Source: Pseudoxanthomonas sp. CF385 | GTDB taxonomy: Bacteria; Pseudomonadota; Gammaproteobacteria; Xanthomonadales; Xanthomonadaceae | NCBI RefSeq assembly: GCF_900104255.1 | Contig: NZ_FNKZ01000002.1 | Location: 248,001 to 312,000 of the forward strand | Direction: 5' to 3' | DNA length: 64,000 nucleotides | Made by a program: the position numbers and the translations under genes | Part shown: positions 53,028 through 64,000 of the stretch, piece after piece | Layout: each line of letters opens with the position of its first letter | Numbering within the stretch: the first letter of the stretch is position 1 | Notes under the pieces: model-generated | Told to the model about the DNA's origin: nothing | The model's database searches: none | Seen by the model: the letters and a program-made list of their open reading frames with translations, nothing else

Positions 53028-55616
53028 GTGAGCAAAGACAAGTCGGAACACACGCCCCTGATGAAGCAGTTCTTCGCCGCCAAGGCGGAGTACCCGGATC
53101 TGCTGCTGTTCTTCCGGATGGGCGACTTCTACGAATTGTTCTATGACGACGCGCGCAAGGCCGCCCGGCTGCTCGACATCACATTGACCCAGCGCGGCAG
53201 CTCGGGTGGCGCGCCGATCCCGATGGCCGGCGTGCCGGTTCACGCTTACGAGGGCTACCTCGCCCGGCTGGTGGCGCTGGGCGAATCGGTGGCGATCTGC
53301 GAGCAGATCGGCGATCCCGCACTGGCCAAGGGCCTGGTGGAGCGCAAGGTCGTCCGCATCGTCACCCCCGGCACGGTGACCGACGAAGCGCTGCTCAACG
53401 AGCGCCGCGACACGCTGCTGATGGCGGTGGCCCGTGGTCGTTCCGGCTACGGCCTGGCGTGGGCCGACCTGGCCGGTGGCCGTTTCCTGGTCAATGAAGT
53501 CGACAGCGACGACGCGCTGGAGGCCGAACTCGCGCGCCTGGAGCCGGCCGAACTGCTGTTGCCGGACGAAGAAGGCTGGCCCGCGTTCCTGCAGCAGCGC
53601 ACGGGCACGCGCCGGCGCGCGCCCTGGCTGTTCGATCCGGACAGCGGCCGCCGGCAGCTGCTGCAGTTCTTCGGCCTGCACGACCTGACCGGCTTCGGCA
53701 TCGAGGACAAGGCGTTGGCGACCGCCGCCGCCGCCGCGTTGCTGGGGTATGTGGAAGAAACCCAGAAGCAGCGGCTGCCCCACCTCACCGCGATCGCGGT
53801 GGAATCGGCAGGCGATGCCATCGCGATGAACGCGGCCACCCGCCGGCACCTGGAGCTCGATACCCGCGTCGATGGCGATACCCGGCACACCCTGCTCGGC
53901 GTGCTGGACACCACCGTGACCCCGATGGGCGGCCGCCTGCTGCGGCGCTGGCTGCACCGTCCCTTGCGCGACCGCCGCGTGCTCGGCGAACGCCACCACG
54001 CCGTGGCCACGCTGATGGGCGGCGCGGAACGGGACCTGCGGATCGGCTTCCGCGCGCTCGGCGATCTCGAACGCATCCTCACCCGCGTCGCGTTGCGCTC
54101 CGCGCGCCCCCGCGACCTGTCCACCCTGCGCGATGGCCTGGCGCTGCTGCCCGACGTGCGGGCGAACCTCGCACCGCTGGATTCGCCGCGCCTCGGCGCG
54201 CTGGCCGCGGAACTCGGCGAACACGCCGACACCGCGGCCCTGCTGCTCGCCGCCGTGGCGCCGCAGCCGCCGCTGAAGCTCAGCGACGGCGGCGTGCTGG
54301 CCAACGGATACGACGCCGAACTGGACGAACTGCGCCAGCTGAGCACGAACGCGGACCAGTTCCTGATCGACCTGGAAGCGCGTGAGCGCGAAAGCAGCGG
54401 CATCGCCACGCTCAAGGTCGGCTACAACCGCGTGCACGGCTATTACATCGAGATCAGCAAGGGCCAGGCCGAACGCGCGCCGGTGCATTACACGCGCCGC
54501 CAGACCCTGACCGGTGCCGAGCGCTACATCACCGAAGAGCTGAAGCAGTTCGAGGACAAGGTCCTCTCCGCGCGCGAGCGCTCGCTGTCGCGCGAGAAAC
54601 TGCTGTACGACGCCCTGCTGGACGCCCTCAATGCGCGCCTGGAACCGCTCAAGCGCTGCGCCGCCGCGTTGAGCGAGCTCGACGTGCTGGCCGGCTTCGC
54701 CGAACGCGCGCAGGCGCTGGACTGGGCGCAGCCCGAATTGAGCGAGGCGCCCGGCCTGCGCATCGAGCGTGGCCGCCACCCGGTGGTGGAAGCCGTGCGC
54801 AAGGAGCCCTTCGAGCCCAACGACCTGTTGCTGGAAGGCGATGACGGCGACGACGGACGTCGCATGCTGGTGATCACCGGCCCGAACATGGGCGGCAAGA
54901 GCACCTACATGCGACAGAACGCGCTGATCGTGCTGCTGGCCCACATCGGCAGCTTCGTGCCGGCATCGCGCGCGGTGCTGGGCCCGATCGACCGCATCCT
55001 GACCCGCATCGGCGCCGGCGACGACCTCGCGCGCGGCCAGTCGACCTTCATGGTGGAGATGGCGGAAACCAGTTACATCCTCCACCACGCCACCGCGCAG
55101 TCGCTGGTGCTGATGGACGAGATCGGCCGCGGTACCTCCACGTACGACGGCCTGGCGCTCGCCGATGCGGTGGCGCGCCACCTGGCCACGGCGAACCGCT
55201 GCTACACGCTGTTCGCCACGCATTATTTCGAGCTGACCGCACTGGCCGGCGAACGCGGCAGCGGTATCGCCAACGTCCATCTCGATGCGGTCGAACATGG
55301 CGATGCCCTGGTCTTCATGCATGCGGTGAAGGAAGGCGCGGCGGACCGGAGCTTCGGCCTGCAGGTGGCCGCACTGGCCGGCCTGCCCAGGACCACGCTG
55401 CAACAGGCGCGCCGGCGCCTGGCGGAACTGGAACAGCGCGGCCGCGAGACGCACGCGTCGGACATGGCGCCGCAGGCGCTCGATGCTCCGCAGCAGTTCG
55501 GGCTCTTCGCCGCTGCCCCATCGGCCGCGCAGGAGGCGCTCGCCGCCCTCGACCCCGACGATCTGACGCCGAAGCAGGCCCTAGAAGCGCTGTACCGGCT
55601 CAAGGCCCTGCTCTAG
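53028..55616 (+). CDS. mutS: DNA mismatch repair protein MutS
   Basis: An 862-residue mismatch-recognition ATPase. The mismatch-binding domain carries the F-x-E motif as GDFYELF (Phe34, Glu36). The ATPase domain near residue 620 has Walker [14 protein letters not shown], then [44 protein letters not shown] with Walker B, and FATHYFELT. The C-terminus [19 protein letters not shown] fits the beta-clamp/tetramer tail. The GTG start at 53028 matches the usual MutS N-terminus ([15 protein letters not shown]); upstream codons are not conserved coding. It stands alone. Confidence 0.97.
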   Translation: MSKDKSEHTPLMKQFFAAKAEYPDLLLFFRMGDFYELFYDDARKAARLLDITLTQRGSSGGAPIPMAGVPVHAYEGYLARLVALGESVAICEQIGDPALAKGLVERKVVRIVTPGTVTDEALLNERRDTLLMAVARGRSGYGLAWADLAGGRFLVNEVDSDDALEAELARLEPAELLLPDEEGWPAFLQQRTGTRRRAPWLFDPDSGRRQLLQFFGLHDLTGFGIEDKALATAAAAALLGYVEETQKQRLPHLTAIAVESAGDAIAMNAATRRHLELDTRVDGDTRHTLLGVLDTTVTPMGGRLLRRWLHRPLRDRRVLGERHHAVATLMGGAERDLRIGFRALGDLERILTRVALRSARPRDLSTLRDGLALLPDVRANLAPLDSPRLGALAAELGEHADTAALLLAAVAPQPPLKLSDGGVLANGYDAELDELRQLSTNADQFLIDLEARERESSGIATLKVGYNRVHGYYIEISKGQAERAPVHYTRRQTLTGAERYITEELKQFEDKVLSARERSLSREKLLYDALLDALNARLEPLKRCAAALSELDVLAGFAERAQALDWAQPELSEAPGLRIERGRHPVVEAVRKEPFEPNDLLLEGDDGDDGRRMLVITGPNMGGKSTYMRQNALIVLLAHIGSFVPASRAVLGPIDRILTRIGAGDDLARGQSTFMVEMAETSYILHHATAQSLVLMDEIGRGTSTYDGLALADAVARHLATANRCYTLFATHYFELTALAGERGSGIANVHLDAVEHGDALVFMHAVKEGAADRSFGLQVAALAGLPRTTLQQARRRLAELEQRGRETHASDMAPQALDAPQQFGLFAAAPSAAQEALAALDPDDLTPKQALEALYRLKALL

Positions 55617-58261
<2,645 letters not shown>

Positions 58262-58281
58262 TCGTCAACGCGGTACCTCAA

Positions 58282-58314
58282 GACGCCGCATGACCCGCCC
58301 GGGCATGCGGCGTC
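58282..58314 (+). terminator. Hairpin after katG
   Basis: An 11-bp stem GACGCCGCATG/CATGCGGCGTC with an 11-base loop starts 20 bases beyond the katG stop. The following bases (GCCGTTTCC) contain only a short T-run, so termination efficiency is uncertain. Confidence 0.55.
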
Positions 58315-58420
58315 GCCGTTTCCGCCGGTCGGCCCGCTTTAACTGTGAGTCGGCGATCGGTCAGATTGGCGCTAGCATCATCCGCGGCTTCCCACCCCCG
58401 TCCAGGAGGACGAACGCACG

Positions 58421-59035
58421 ATGAGCAACGCTTCCCTCGCAGAAGAACTCTTCGCCCAGTTGCAGGGCGCGCCGATGCAGCAGGTTTCCCAGCAGCTCGG
58501 CATCGGCCAGATGCAGGCGTCCAGCGCCGTCGGCGCCGCGCTCCCACTGTTGCTGGGTGCCCTCGGCCGCAACACCGCGCAGCCGCAGGGCGCGGAAGCG
58601 CTGTTCGGCGCCCTGCAGCGCAACCACAGCGGCCTGGATATCGGCAGCGTGCTGGGTGCGGTGCTGGGCGGCGCAGCGTCACCGCAGGCCAATGGCGCCG
58701 GCATCCTCGGTCATGTCTTCGGCGGCCAGCAGAACCGCGCGGAACTCGGCCTTGGCCAGGCGACCGGTCTGGGCGGCGAACGCGCCGGCCAGTTGCTGAA
58801 GATCCTCGCCCCGATCGTGCTCGCCTTCATCGCGCAGCGCATGACCCAGGGCAGCGCGCAGAACAATCCGCTTGGCCTGGCCGAAGTGCTGGGCCAGGAG
58901 CAGCGCCAGGTGCAGCAGCAAGGCGGTCTCGGCGGTGGTCTGTTGGGTGCCGTGCTGGACCAGGATGGCGACGGCCAGCTGGGCCTGGGCGACATCCTGA
59001 AGATCGGCAGCGGCATGTTCGGCGGCGGACGCTGA
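58421..59035 (+). CDS. DUF937/YidB-like protein with EF-hand-like loop
   Basis: A 204-residue Gly/Ala/Gln-rich protein of the DUF937 (YidB) family, whose function is unknown. The N-terminal half (LAEELFAQLQGAPMQQVSQQLGIGQMQASSAVGAALPLLLGAL) is the conserved helical repeat. A moderately hydrophobic helix near ILKILAPIVLAFIAQRM does not look like a true membrane segment. Near the end, residues 180-191 (DQDGDGQLGLGD) fit the 12-residue EF-hand calcium loop with Asp at 1, 3, 5 and 12. It has its own terminator and stands alone after katG. Confidence 0.8.
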   Translation: MSNASLAEELFAQLQGAPMQQVSQQLGIGQMQASSAVGAALPLLLGALGRNTAQPQGAEALFGALQRNHSGLDIGSVLGAVLGGAASPQANGAGILGHVFGGQQNRAELGLGQATGLGGERAGQLLKILAPIVLAFIAQRMTQGSAQNNPLGLAEVLGQEQRQVQQQGGLGGGLLGAVLDQDGDGQLGLGDILKIGSGMFGGGR

Positions 59036-59054
59036 GCCTCGGACATCCGCGATG

Positions 59055-59085
59055 ACGAAGGGCGCCTCGGCGCCCTTCGTTCTTT
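59055..59085 (+). terminator. Intrinsic terminator after the DUF937 gene
   Basis: A 12-bp stem ACGAAGGGCGCC/GGCGCCCTTCGT with a 2-base loop is followed by TCTTTA. The right end touches the stop codon of the convergent S4-domain gene. Confidence 0.8.
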
Positions 59086-59491
59086 ACATCGCGTCGATGT
59101 CGCCCAGCGCGCGGATCAGGCGTCGCGCACGCTTGTCGGGTTTGGAGTGCGGCGCCTGGTAGCCCGTGCGCTCCGCTCGGCGCAACGCCAACGCGGCGTC
59201 GCGCTTCTGTCGCGACGCCTCCGATTCGAGATACAGCGCCTGCGCGACAGGTGCCGGGCCGCGTTGGTCGCTCACCCCGCGCACTTCGACCTCGTAGATC
59301 TCATCGCCGCGCGTGATCGCCAGAATGTCGCCCACGCGCACGGCGCGCGAGGACTTCGCACGCTGCCCGCCCGCGTCGACCTTGCCCGTCTCGACGGCGT
59401 GCTTGGCGACGCTGCGGGTCTTGAAGAAGCGCGCCGCCCATAGCCAGATATCCAGCCTGACGGCGTCCATTGAAGCGTCTTTTTCCGACAT
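59084..59491 (-). CDS. hslR: S4-domain RNA-binding protein (Hsp15-like)
   Basis: A 135-residue protein whose S4 domain (VRLDIWLWAARFFKTRSVAKHAVETGKVDAGGQRAKSSRAVRVGDIL) matches Hsp15, the heat-shock protein that binds stalled 50S subunits with attached nascent chains. The Arg/Lys-rich C-terminus (RRAERTGYQAPHSKPDKRARRLIRALG) is typical. The ATG at 59491 (MSEKDASM) is chosen; a second in-frame ATG at 59470 (MDAVRLD) is also possible, and neither has a strong ribosome binding site. Its stop overlaps the convergent terminator. Confidence 0.87.
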   Translation of the reverse strand: MSEKDASMDAVRLDIWLWAARFFKTRSVAKHAVETGKVDAGGQRAKSSRAVRVGDILAITRGDEIYEVEVRGVSDQRGPAPVAQALYLESEASRQKRDAALALRRAERTGYQAPHSKPDKRARRLIRALGDIDAM

Positions 59492-59592
59492 TCGAGAAAT
59501 GTGGGCCGACTGCAGGCCGAAGGAAGAGACAGGTATCGGACAGGGCACGATCTTGCCACCCTGCGATGCCGCGAACAATGAAAGCCGCGCCG

Positions 59593-60657
59593 CTACGGCA
59601 GCTCGTAAAGCCCCGCCCTTTCGGCGATGGTGCGCGACAATTCCACGCTCCGGGGTGCGGCGAGCCCGCCATACTGCGCATCCACGGATGCCAGAAGACG
59701 CCCGGCTTCTTCCAGTTTGCCTTCGGCGATCCGGGCAGCCACCCCATCGAGCTGCTTCCCGATGCGCTTGTCCAGTTCGGCCAGGCAAGCACCGGCTTCG
59801 GCATTCTCCTGGATGGGCTTTTCCACAGCATCCATCGCCCTGCTGAAGCCACGCCCATCCGGGACCCAGTGCTCGACGCCGTTCTGGGGCACCAACCGGA
59901 CGCCTTGCATGCACAGCATCTCCAGATTCTTGCGCGTGCGTGCATCCTTCGAGCGATTGGGCGAATCGTTGCCGCCCGTCGAGAACACGAAGCGCGTCTG
60001 CCGCTGCATCATGCGCGACAGGCTCTCGGACGGCAGGGTGAAGCCGCTCTCGCCCCCCAGCGCATCGCTGCCGCCCGCAAGGAACACGCCACGGAACACG
60101 TCGGGGTAGGCCATCACCGTACGCTGCGCGGTGCGGGACCCTCCCGAGAAACCGCCGATGTAGACCCGTTCCGGATCCAGCGCGTACCGGCTCCGCACGT
60201 ACTCGTAGCCGTGCAGCGCCAGCGGCACGCGTCGATCGAAGATGTTCTCGATATTGCTGGACCGGCGCGACGCCACATAGATGATGTGCCGGTCACGAAA
60301 CACCTTCCACCAATCGTGCGGCACCTGGATGTCGTCGGCGGGCCAGATGAACACCATCAGGCCGTACTTCCCGTTCGCGTCGGGTTCGGGAACGAACAGC
60401 TCGAACGGTTCTTCGCCCGGCGTGATCGTCTGCTCCTGCAGGCTGAAATCCACCTTCTCGCGAAACTTGACGATGCGGTCCTGGGTGACCGGCGTGAGCA
60501 GCCGCGACGTGAGTTCGGACGCCGATGCGAGCGGAGACAGCGTGTCCAGGGTGAACGGGCGACTGGGCGAATTGGCCGCGGCCAGGCCGCCCGACAGGAC
60601 AAAGGCGACGACGGTCGTCAGGAAGCGGAACAACCGGAGTGCGGGACGACGCTGCAT
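59593..60657 (-). CDS. Secreted alpha/beta-hydrolase (esterase-like)
   Basis: A 354-residue protein with an Arg-rich signal peptide (residues 1 to about 25, ...LRLFRFLTTVVAFVLSGGLAAA). The hydrolase core shows YGLMVFIWPADD, the nucleophile elbow GGFSGGSR at about residue 180, VFLAGGSDALGG, and a later His in NGVEHWVPDGRGF. This fits the family of secreted esterases or depolymerase-like hydrolases. Its substrate is unknown and no neighbour hints at it. The ATG at 60657 gives the signal peptide; upstream in-frame codons do not. Confidence 0.75.
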   Translation of the reverse strand: MQRRPALRLFRFLTTVVAFVLSGGLAAANSPSRPFTLDTLSPLASASELTSRLLTPVTQDRIVKFREKVDFSLQEQTITPGEEPFELFVPEPDANGKYGLMVFIWPADDIQVPHDWWKVFRDRHIIYVASRRSSNIENIFDRRVPLALHGYEYVRSRYALDPERVYIGGFSGGSRTAQRTVMAYPDVFRGVFLAGGSDALGGESGFTLPSESLSRMMQRQTRFVFSTGGNDSPNRSKDARTRKNLEMLCMQGVRLVPQNGVEHWVPDGRGFSRAMDAVEKPIQENAEAGACLAELDKRIGKQLDGVAARIAEGKLEEAGRLLASVDAQYGGLAAPRSVELSRTIAERAGLYELP

Positions 60658-60734
60658 GGGACGCTCGTTCGAAGGGCGGGGAGAACCGGAAATCACTGCA
60701 CCGATCAAGAAGCCGCACGGAGCGCCGGAACGCA

Positions 60735-60758
60735 AACGGCCACCCGAGGGTGGCCGTT
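60735..60758 (-). terminator. Hairpin downstream of rplS
   Basis: An 11-bp perfect stem AACGGCCACCC/GGGTGGCCGTT with a very short loop lies 23 bases beyond the rplS stop. On the (-) strand it is followed by TGCGTTCC, so the T-run is weak. Confidence 0.55.
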
Positions 60759-60781
60759 CGTGCACCGCATTCAGCCGGATG

Positions 60782-61174
60782 TTACTCGGCAGCGGCAGCC
60801 AGGCGCGCGGCCTTGGCGGCGGCGTTGGCGGCCAGGTCTTCCTTGATGCGGGCAGCCTTGCCTTCCAGGTCGCGCAGGTAATACAGCTTGCCGGCGCGGA
60901 CCTTGCCGCGGCGCTTCACTTCGACCGAGTCGATGGTGGCGCTGTGGGTCTGGAACACGCGCTCGACGCCGTAGCCGTGCGAGATCTTGCGCACGGTGAA
61001 GGCGGAGTTCAGGCCGGCGTTCTTCTTGGCGATGACGACGCCTTCGTACGCCTGCACGCGCTCGCGATTGCCTTCCTTCACCTTCACGTTGACGACGACC
61101 GTGTCACCGGGGCCGAACGCGGGCAGCTCGCGCGTGATCTGGGAGGCTTCGAATTCCTGGAGGAGCTTGCTCAT
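60782..61174 (-). CDS. rplS: 50S ribosomal protein L19
   Basis: A 130-residue ribosomal protein at the 30S-50S interface. The conserved body is [77 protein letters not shown]...[24 protein letters not shown]. The last 15 or so residues ([16 protein letters not shown]) are an Ala-rich extension beyond the usual 115 residues. It is the last gene of the rpsP-rimM-trmD-rplS operon, but a 149-base gap with a promoter-like sequence precedes it. Confidence 0.97.
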   Translation of the reverse strand: MSKLLQEFEASQITRELPAFGPGDTVVVNVKVKEGNRERVQAYEGVVIAKKNAGLNSAFTVRKISHGYGVERVFQTHSATIDSVEVKRRGKVRAGKLYYLRDLEGKAARIKEDLAANAAAKAARLAAAAE

Positions 61175-61296
61175 GTTGGCACCAATGCTTGTATGCGTGA
61201 TCGTGTCTTGCGACAGCGGAAACTGATGCAGTCGCCGAATTGCGCTGCACGATATTGTTATGGGGTCCGGGGGCGAGAACCGCCCAAGGGTCGCGC

Positions 61297-61326
61297 ATTC
61301 TACCGGATTTCCCGCCCGGGTGGCTA
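61297..61326 (-). promoter_or_regulatory. Possible internal promoter of rplS
   Basis: On the (-) strand TAGCCA and TAGAAT are spaced 18 bases, just beyond the trmD stop, about 120 bases ahead of the rplS start. It would allow separate control of L19. Confidence 0.45.
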
Positions 61327-62082
61327 CCCTGCCCCGTCCCGGTCGGCCAGCCCGGCCCGGAAGGCCTCCAGCAGGGCCCGGTCGGCCTTGGACAGGCCGG
61401 CCTCGTCCAACAGGTCCGGTCGCCTCAGCCAGGTCCGGCCCAGGGCCTGCTGGCGCCGCCAGCGCGCGATGGCCGCGTGGTCGCCGGAGCGCAGGACGGC
61501 CGGCACGTCGCCCAGCAGATGGCTCGACGGCTGGGTGTAGTGCGGGCAATCCAGCAGGCCGTCGCCCTCGAAACTGTCCTGGACCGCGGAGTCCGCGTCG
61601 TTCAGCGCGCCCTCCTGCAGGCGGCCGACGGCGTCGATGACCACGGCCGCCGCCAGCTCGCCGCCGGACAGCACGTAGTCGCCGATCGACAGCTCCTCGT
61701 CGACCTCGGCCTCAAGGAAGCGCTCGTCCACGCCCTCGTAGCGCCCACACAGCAGGATCATGCGTGGGAGGGCGGCCAGTTCGCGCGCCTTCTTCTGGGT
61801 CAGCGGCGCGCCCTGCGGGCTCATGTAGATCACCGGCGCCGGGGCCGGATCCGCGGCGCGCACCGCCGCCAGGCAGGCCTGCAGCGGTTCGATCAGCATC
61901 ACCATGCCGGGGCCGCCGCCGAACGGGCGGTCGTCCACGCGGCGGTACCCGCCGGTGGCGTAGTCACGCGGATTCCAGCCATGCAGCGAGAGCAGCCCGC
62001 GTTCCTGCGCACGCCCGACCACGCCCACGGCCGCGGCCTGGGCGATGAAGTCGGGAAACAGGGTCATGACGTCGATGCGCAT
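61324..62082 (-). CDS. trmD: tRNA (guanine-37-N1)-methyltransferase
   Basis: A 252-residue SPOUT methyltransferase that makes m1G37 in tRNA and prevents frameshifting. The deep trefoil knot is marked by [13 protein letters not shown] near residue 112 and [14 protein letters not shown] near residue 130. FGGGPGMVM is near residue 55 and LDCPHYTQP in the linker region. It follows rimM after 63 bases in the ribosomal operon. Confidence 0.97.
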   Translation of the reverse strand: MRIDVMTLFPDFIAQAAAVGVVGRAQERGLLSLHGWNPRDYATGGYRRVDDRPFGGGPGMVMLIEPLQACLAAVRAADPAPAPVIYMSPQGAPLTQKKARELAALPRMILLCGRYEGVDERFLEAEVDEELSIGDYVLSGGELAAAVVIDAVGRLQEGALNDADSAVQDSFEGDGLLDCPHYTQPSSHLLGDVPAVLRSGDHAAIARWRRQQALGRTWLRRPDLLDEAGLSKADRALLEAFRAGLADRDGAG

Positions 62083-62145
62083 GGCGATCGGCTGCAGCTC
62101 GGTGGGAAAACAGGGTAACCGCCGCGACAGGCGACGGCGAGGCGC

Positions 62146-62673
62146 TTAGAACTCGGGGTCCCAGTCCACCGTGACCACACCCGCTTCGAAATCCACCGAG
62201 CGGACGAAATCGGGTTCGACGAAGGGAATCAGCCGTTCGCGGTCGCCGCGTGCGACCAGCACGTCGTTTGCGCCGGTGGAAAACAGATGCGAAACGGTGC
62301 CGAAGTCGGTGCCGTCGCTATTCATCACGCGCAGACCTTCCAGATCGACCCAATAGAACTCGCCGGGTTGCGGCGGCGGCAGCGCCGAACGCGGCACGTG
62401 GATCTCGGTGCCGTGCAGCGCCTCGACCGCTTCGCGGTCCTCGACATCGGGCAGCGTCGCGACGAGGTGCTTGCCGGACGCCTTGCCGCGCACCCCGGTG
62501 AGCGCGCGCTCAGCGCCACGCGCATCGCGCAGCGTCCACGGCTGGTAGCGGAAGATGGCGTCGCGCGGCTCGGTCCAGGATTCGATCTTCACCTGGCCGC
62601 GCACACCAAAAGCGCCCAGGAACCTGCCCAGCAGAATCATCTTCTGCGGATCGGTCGGGCGCTCTTGGCTCAT
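62146..62673 (-). CDS. rimM: Ribosome maturation factor RimM
   Basis: A 175-residue protein that helps assemble the 30S head. The N-terminal domain starts [22 protein letters not shown]; the C-terminal PRC-barrel has [41 protein letters not shown] and the ending [14 protein letters not shown]. The start ATG at 62673 lies 35 bases beyond the rpsP stop. It is in the conserved order rpsP-rimM-trmD-rplS. Confidence 0.97.
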   Translation of the reverse strand: MSQERPTDPQKMILLGRFLGAFGVRGQVKIESWTEPRDAIFRYQPWTLRDARGAERALTGVRGKASGKHLVATLPDVEDREAVEALHGTEIHVPRSALPPPQPGEFYWVDLEGLRVMNSDGTDFGTVSHLFSTGANDVLVARGDRERLIPFVEPDFVRSVDFEAGVVTVDWDPEF

Positions 62674-62708
62674 GCGAAAAGGCCGCGCGCGAAGCGCGGC
62701 CGGACCAC

Positions 62709-62966
62709 TCAGGCCGCCGGAGCGGACTTGGTGGCTTCCTTGTACAGGTTGCGGACCTTCTCGGTCAGCTGGGCGCCGTTGCCGACCCAATGATCGACGC
62801 GCGCGATGTCGAGTTCGACACGCTTTTCGTTACCGGCGGCGACCGGGTTGTAGTAACCCACGCGCTCGATGTTGCGGCCGTCGCGCGCGCTGCGCGAGTC
62901 GGTGACGATGATGTGGTAGAACGGACGCTTCTTCGCGCCGCCGCGGGTGAGACGGATCTTGACCAT
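62709..62966 (-). CDS. rpsP: 30S ribosomal protein S16
   Basis: An 85-residue ribosomal protein: [71 protein letters not shown], then a short Ala-rich tail. All usual rRNA-contact residues are present. It is the first gene of the operon; a promoter-like sequence lies about 50 bases upstream. Confidence 0.98.
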   Translation of the reverse strand: MVKIRLTRGGAKKRPFYHIIVTDSRSARDGRNIERVGYYNPVAAGNEKRVELDIARVDHWVGNGAQLTEKVRNLYKEATKSAPAA

Positions 62967-63015
62967 GGTGTTTTCCAGTGTTGCCCAGTCGCCAGAATGG
63001 CGAGGTAAGCCGGCT

Positions 63016-63044
63016 ATTCTAAGCCATTGAATCGGTCAGGAAAA
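63016..63044 (-). promoter_or_regulatory. Promoter of the rpsP operon
   Basis: On the (-) strand TTTTCC and TAGAAT are spaced by 17 bases, giving a leader of about 40 bases that contains a small TCGCC/GGCGA hairpin. The -10 is good; the -35 is weak. Confidence 0.6.
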
Positions 63045-63071
63045 CCCACCCGGGGTCTTCAGCCTCCCCGG

Positions 63072-63872
63072 TCAGGCCAGCGGCTCCCAGAGCGAGGCCT
63101 CCCACGCCCCTGCCATCCGTGCCATCAGGGCAGTATCAATGCCCCATGCGACAGCGTCGACGCCCACCACCGGCTGTAACCCACTGGCGTTGCAGGCAAA
63201 AGCGGCCTTGAATCGCCCGAGGTCATCCTGCTGGACCGGTGTCGACCGCTGCGGCACCCCGGCCCGGGTCAGGGCGCCCTGCAGTAGCCGTTCAGCCGTG
63301 CCCCGCAGGGCCGGCCCCTCGGGCCAGGTAACGGCGTCGCCATCCCACAGGCCGAGGTTCCAGATCGAGCCCTCCACGACCTGCCCCGCCGGATCGACGA
63401 ACAGCGCATCGTCGAACCCGTCCGCCAACGCCTGCCGGCGGTAGTGGAACAGCGGGAACGTGCCCACGTGCTTGAACTGCGGCAGCGGGCGCACGAACGG
63501 GTAAGTCTTCACGCGCAGCGCCGGCTTCTCCGTCGCGGCGGGCGGCGACAGCGTGACCAGGACATCCGGCGTCACGGCGCGCGCCGGATCGCGGTAGTCG
63601 AAGTGCATGGAAAACACGGTGATGCGCACGGACGCGTCACGCAGGCCGGCCGAGTCCAGCGCATGCGCCGCCTGCCGCAGGGCCGCAGCGCCCTCGAGCG
63701 CGGTGCCGAACAGCGCCTGGGTGGCGTCTTCGAGTCGCTGGATGTGCAAGTCGCGGCCCTGCACCGCGCCGTCGCGCACCTGCATCGAGGTGAAGTGGCC
63801 GTAGTTGGCCAGCGCCAGCGCGCGCAACGCATCCGCGAGGGCGGGTTCACCGTTGAGGAAAGCGAGGGTCAT
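63072..63872 (-). CDS. Class IV aminotransferase-like (aminodeoxychorismate lyase-like) protein
   Basis: A 266-residue PLP fold-type IV protein. The likely PLP lysine is in LPQFKHVGTFPL near residue 139. The glutamate of VDPAGQVVEGSIWNLGLW and the late ACNASGLQPVVGVD region match aminodeoxychorismate lyases and branched-chain or D-amino-acid aminotransferases. A 4-amino-4-deoxychorismate lyase role (PabC) is plausible but the specificity residues cannot be settled by eye. The ATG at 63872 has GGAG about 10 bases upstream. It is read towards the rpsP operon with 105 bases between them. Confidence 0.8.
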   Translation of the reverse strand: MTLAFLNGEPALADALRALALANYGHFTSMQVRDGAVQGRDLHIQRLEDATQALFGTALEGAAALRQAAHALDSAGLRDASVRITVFSMHFDYRDPARAVTPDVLVTLSPPAATEKPALRVKTYPFVRPLPQFKHVGTFPLFHYRRQALADGFDDALFVDPAGQVVEGSIWNLGLWDGDAVTWPEGPALRGTAERLLQGALTRAGVPQRSTPVQQDDLGRFKAAFACNASGLQPVVGVDAVAWGIDTALMARMAGAWEASLWEPLA

Positions 63873-63898
63873 ACCGCCGGATCTCCGCTTCAATCAAA

Positions 63899-63959
63899 TG
63901 TGGGAGCGACGTAAGTCGCGATGAACGGAGGCAAGATCGCGACTTACGTCGCTCCCACA
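63899..63959. repeat. REP-like inverted repeat
   Basis: Two perfect 24-base inverted arms (63899-63922 and 63936-63959) flank a 13-base spacer. Each arm begins with or complements TGTGGGAGCGACGTAAGTC. The GTGGGAGCG core is characteristic of REP/BIME elements widespread in Xanthomonadaceae and Pseudomonas, usually mobilised by a RAYT transposase (family knowledge). It sits directly in front of the aminotransferase-like gene, between it and the next gene, and could fold into a large hairpin. Confidence 0.85.
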
Positions 63960-63972
63960 ACAAGCGAAAGCA

Positions 63973-64000
63973 TCAGCGGAACGGCATGCCGCCGCGGCCG
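63973..64000 (-). CDS. 3' end of an unidentified gene (Gly/Met-rich C-terminus)
   Basis: Reading from the right edge, the last codons give ...GRGGMPFR and a TGA at 63973-63975. Only nine codons are visible. A Gly/Met-rich tail next to rpsP would fit the signal recognition particle protein Ffh, which often precedes rpsP in gammaproteobacteria, but this is a guess from position. Confidence 0.3.

Overview
The window is about 64 kb of GC-rich chromosome from a gammaproteobacterium. It is most likely of the family Xanthomonadaceae (Lysobacteraceae); the genus cannot be resolved from sequence alone. The strongest clue is the 19-base palindrome TTAGTAGTAATACTACTAA directly in front of lexA, which is the Xanthomonas-type LexA operator rather than the E. 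coli type. The lexA-recA-recX-alaS-csrA-tRNA-Ser/tRNA-Arg order and the overall protein content fit the same family. No insertion sequence, phage gene or CRISPR array is visible.

Positions 1-43262 are one large exopolysaccharide locus of the Wzx/Wzy type, arranged as blocks on alternating strands. The left (+) block holds the 3' end of an outer-membrane export protein, a chain-length protein, a split kinase-like ATPase whose Walker A lysine is missing, an outer-membrane beta-barrel and two tandem heparinase-like lyases (1-8249). The (-) block 8259-18379 holds two family-2 glycosyltransferases, a membrane-anchored His-rich protein, two polysaccharide deacetylases, a family-4 glycosyltransferase, an adenylate-forming ligase, a Wzx flippase and an O-antigen ligase/polymerase. 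The (+) block 18545-25328 has a J-domain membrane protein, a methyltransferase, a glycosyltransferase, an unusual Gfo/Idh/MocA-SDR fusion and two CelD/FemAB-like acyltransferases. Next come a GNAT protein, a second flippase and an acyltransferase-3 protein (-), then a glycosyltransferase, an asparagine-synthase-like amidotransferase and a methyltransferase (+), and a PQQ-type sugar dehydrogenase lipoprotein (-). The (+) block 34255-38076 looks like a small acyl- or amide-decoration module: acyl carrier protein, AMP ligase, NAD-synthetase-like enzyme and GNAT. The locus closes with a third NodB-type deacetylase, a divergent glycosyltransferase, the initiating undecaprenyl-phosphate sugar transferase and a secreted beta-helix protein.

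Together these genes suggest that a sugar is loaded on undecaprenyl phosphate, extended by at least six glycosyltransferases, and modified by acyl, methyl, amide and deacetyl chemistry. It would then be flipped, polymerised, exported, and finally trimmed by periplasmic lyases. Several proteins resemble those of exosortase-A/EpsH-type EPS loci, but no exosortase or PEP-CTERM protein is in this window.

Positions 43515-49963 are housekeeping and SOS genes: tRNA-Arg(ACG), tRNA-Ser(GCT), csrA, alaS, recX, recA, lexA and pncC. Then come a TonB-dependent receptor, mutS, katG, a DUF937/YidB-like protein with an EF-hand-like loop, an Hsp15-like S4 protein, a secreted alpha/beta-hydrolase, the rpsP-rimM-trmD-rplS operon and a class IV aminotransferase-like protein. 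A REP-like inverted repeat and the very 3' end of one more gene close the window.
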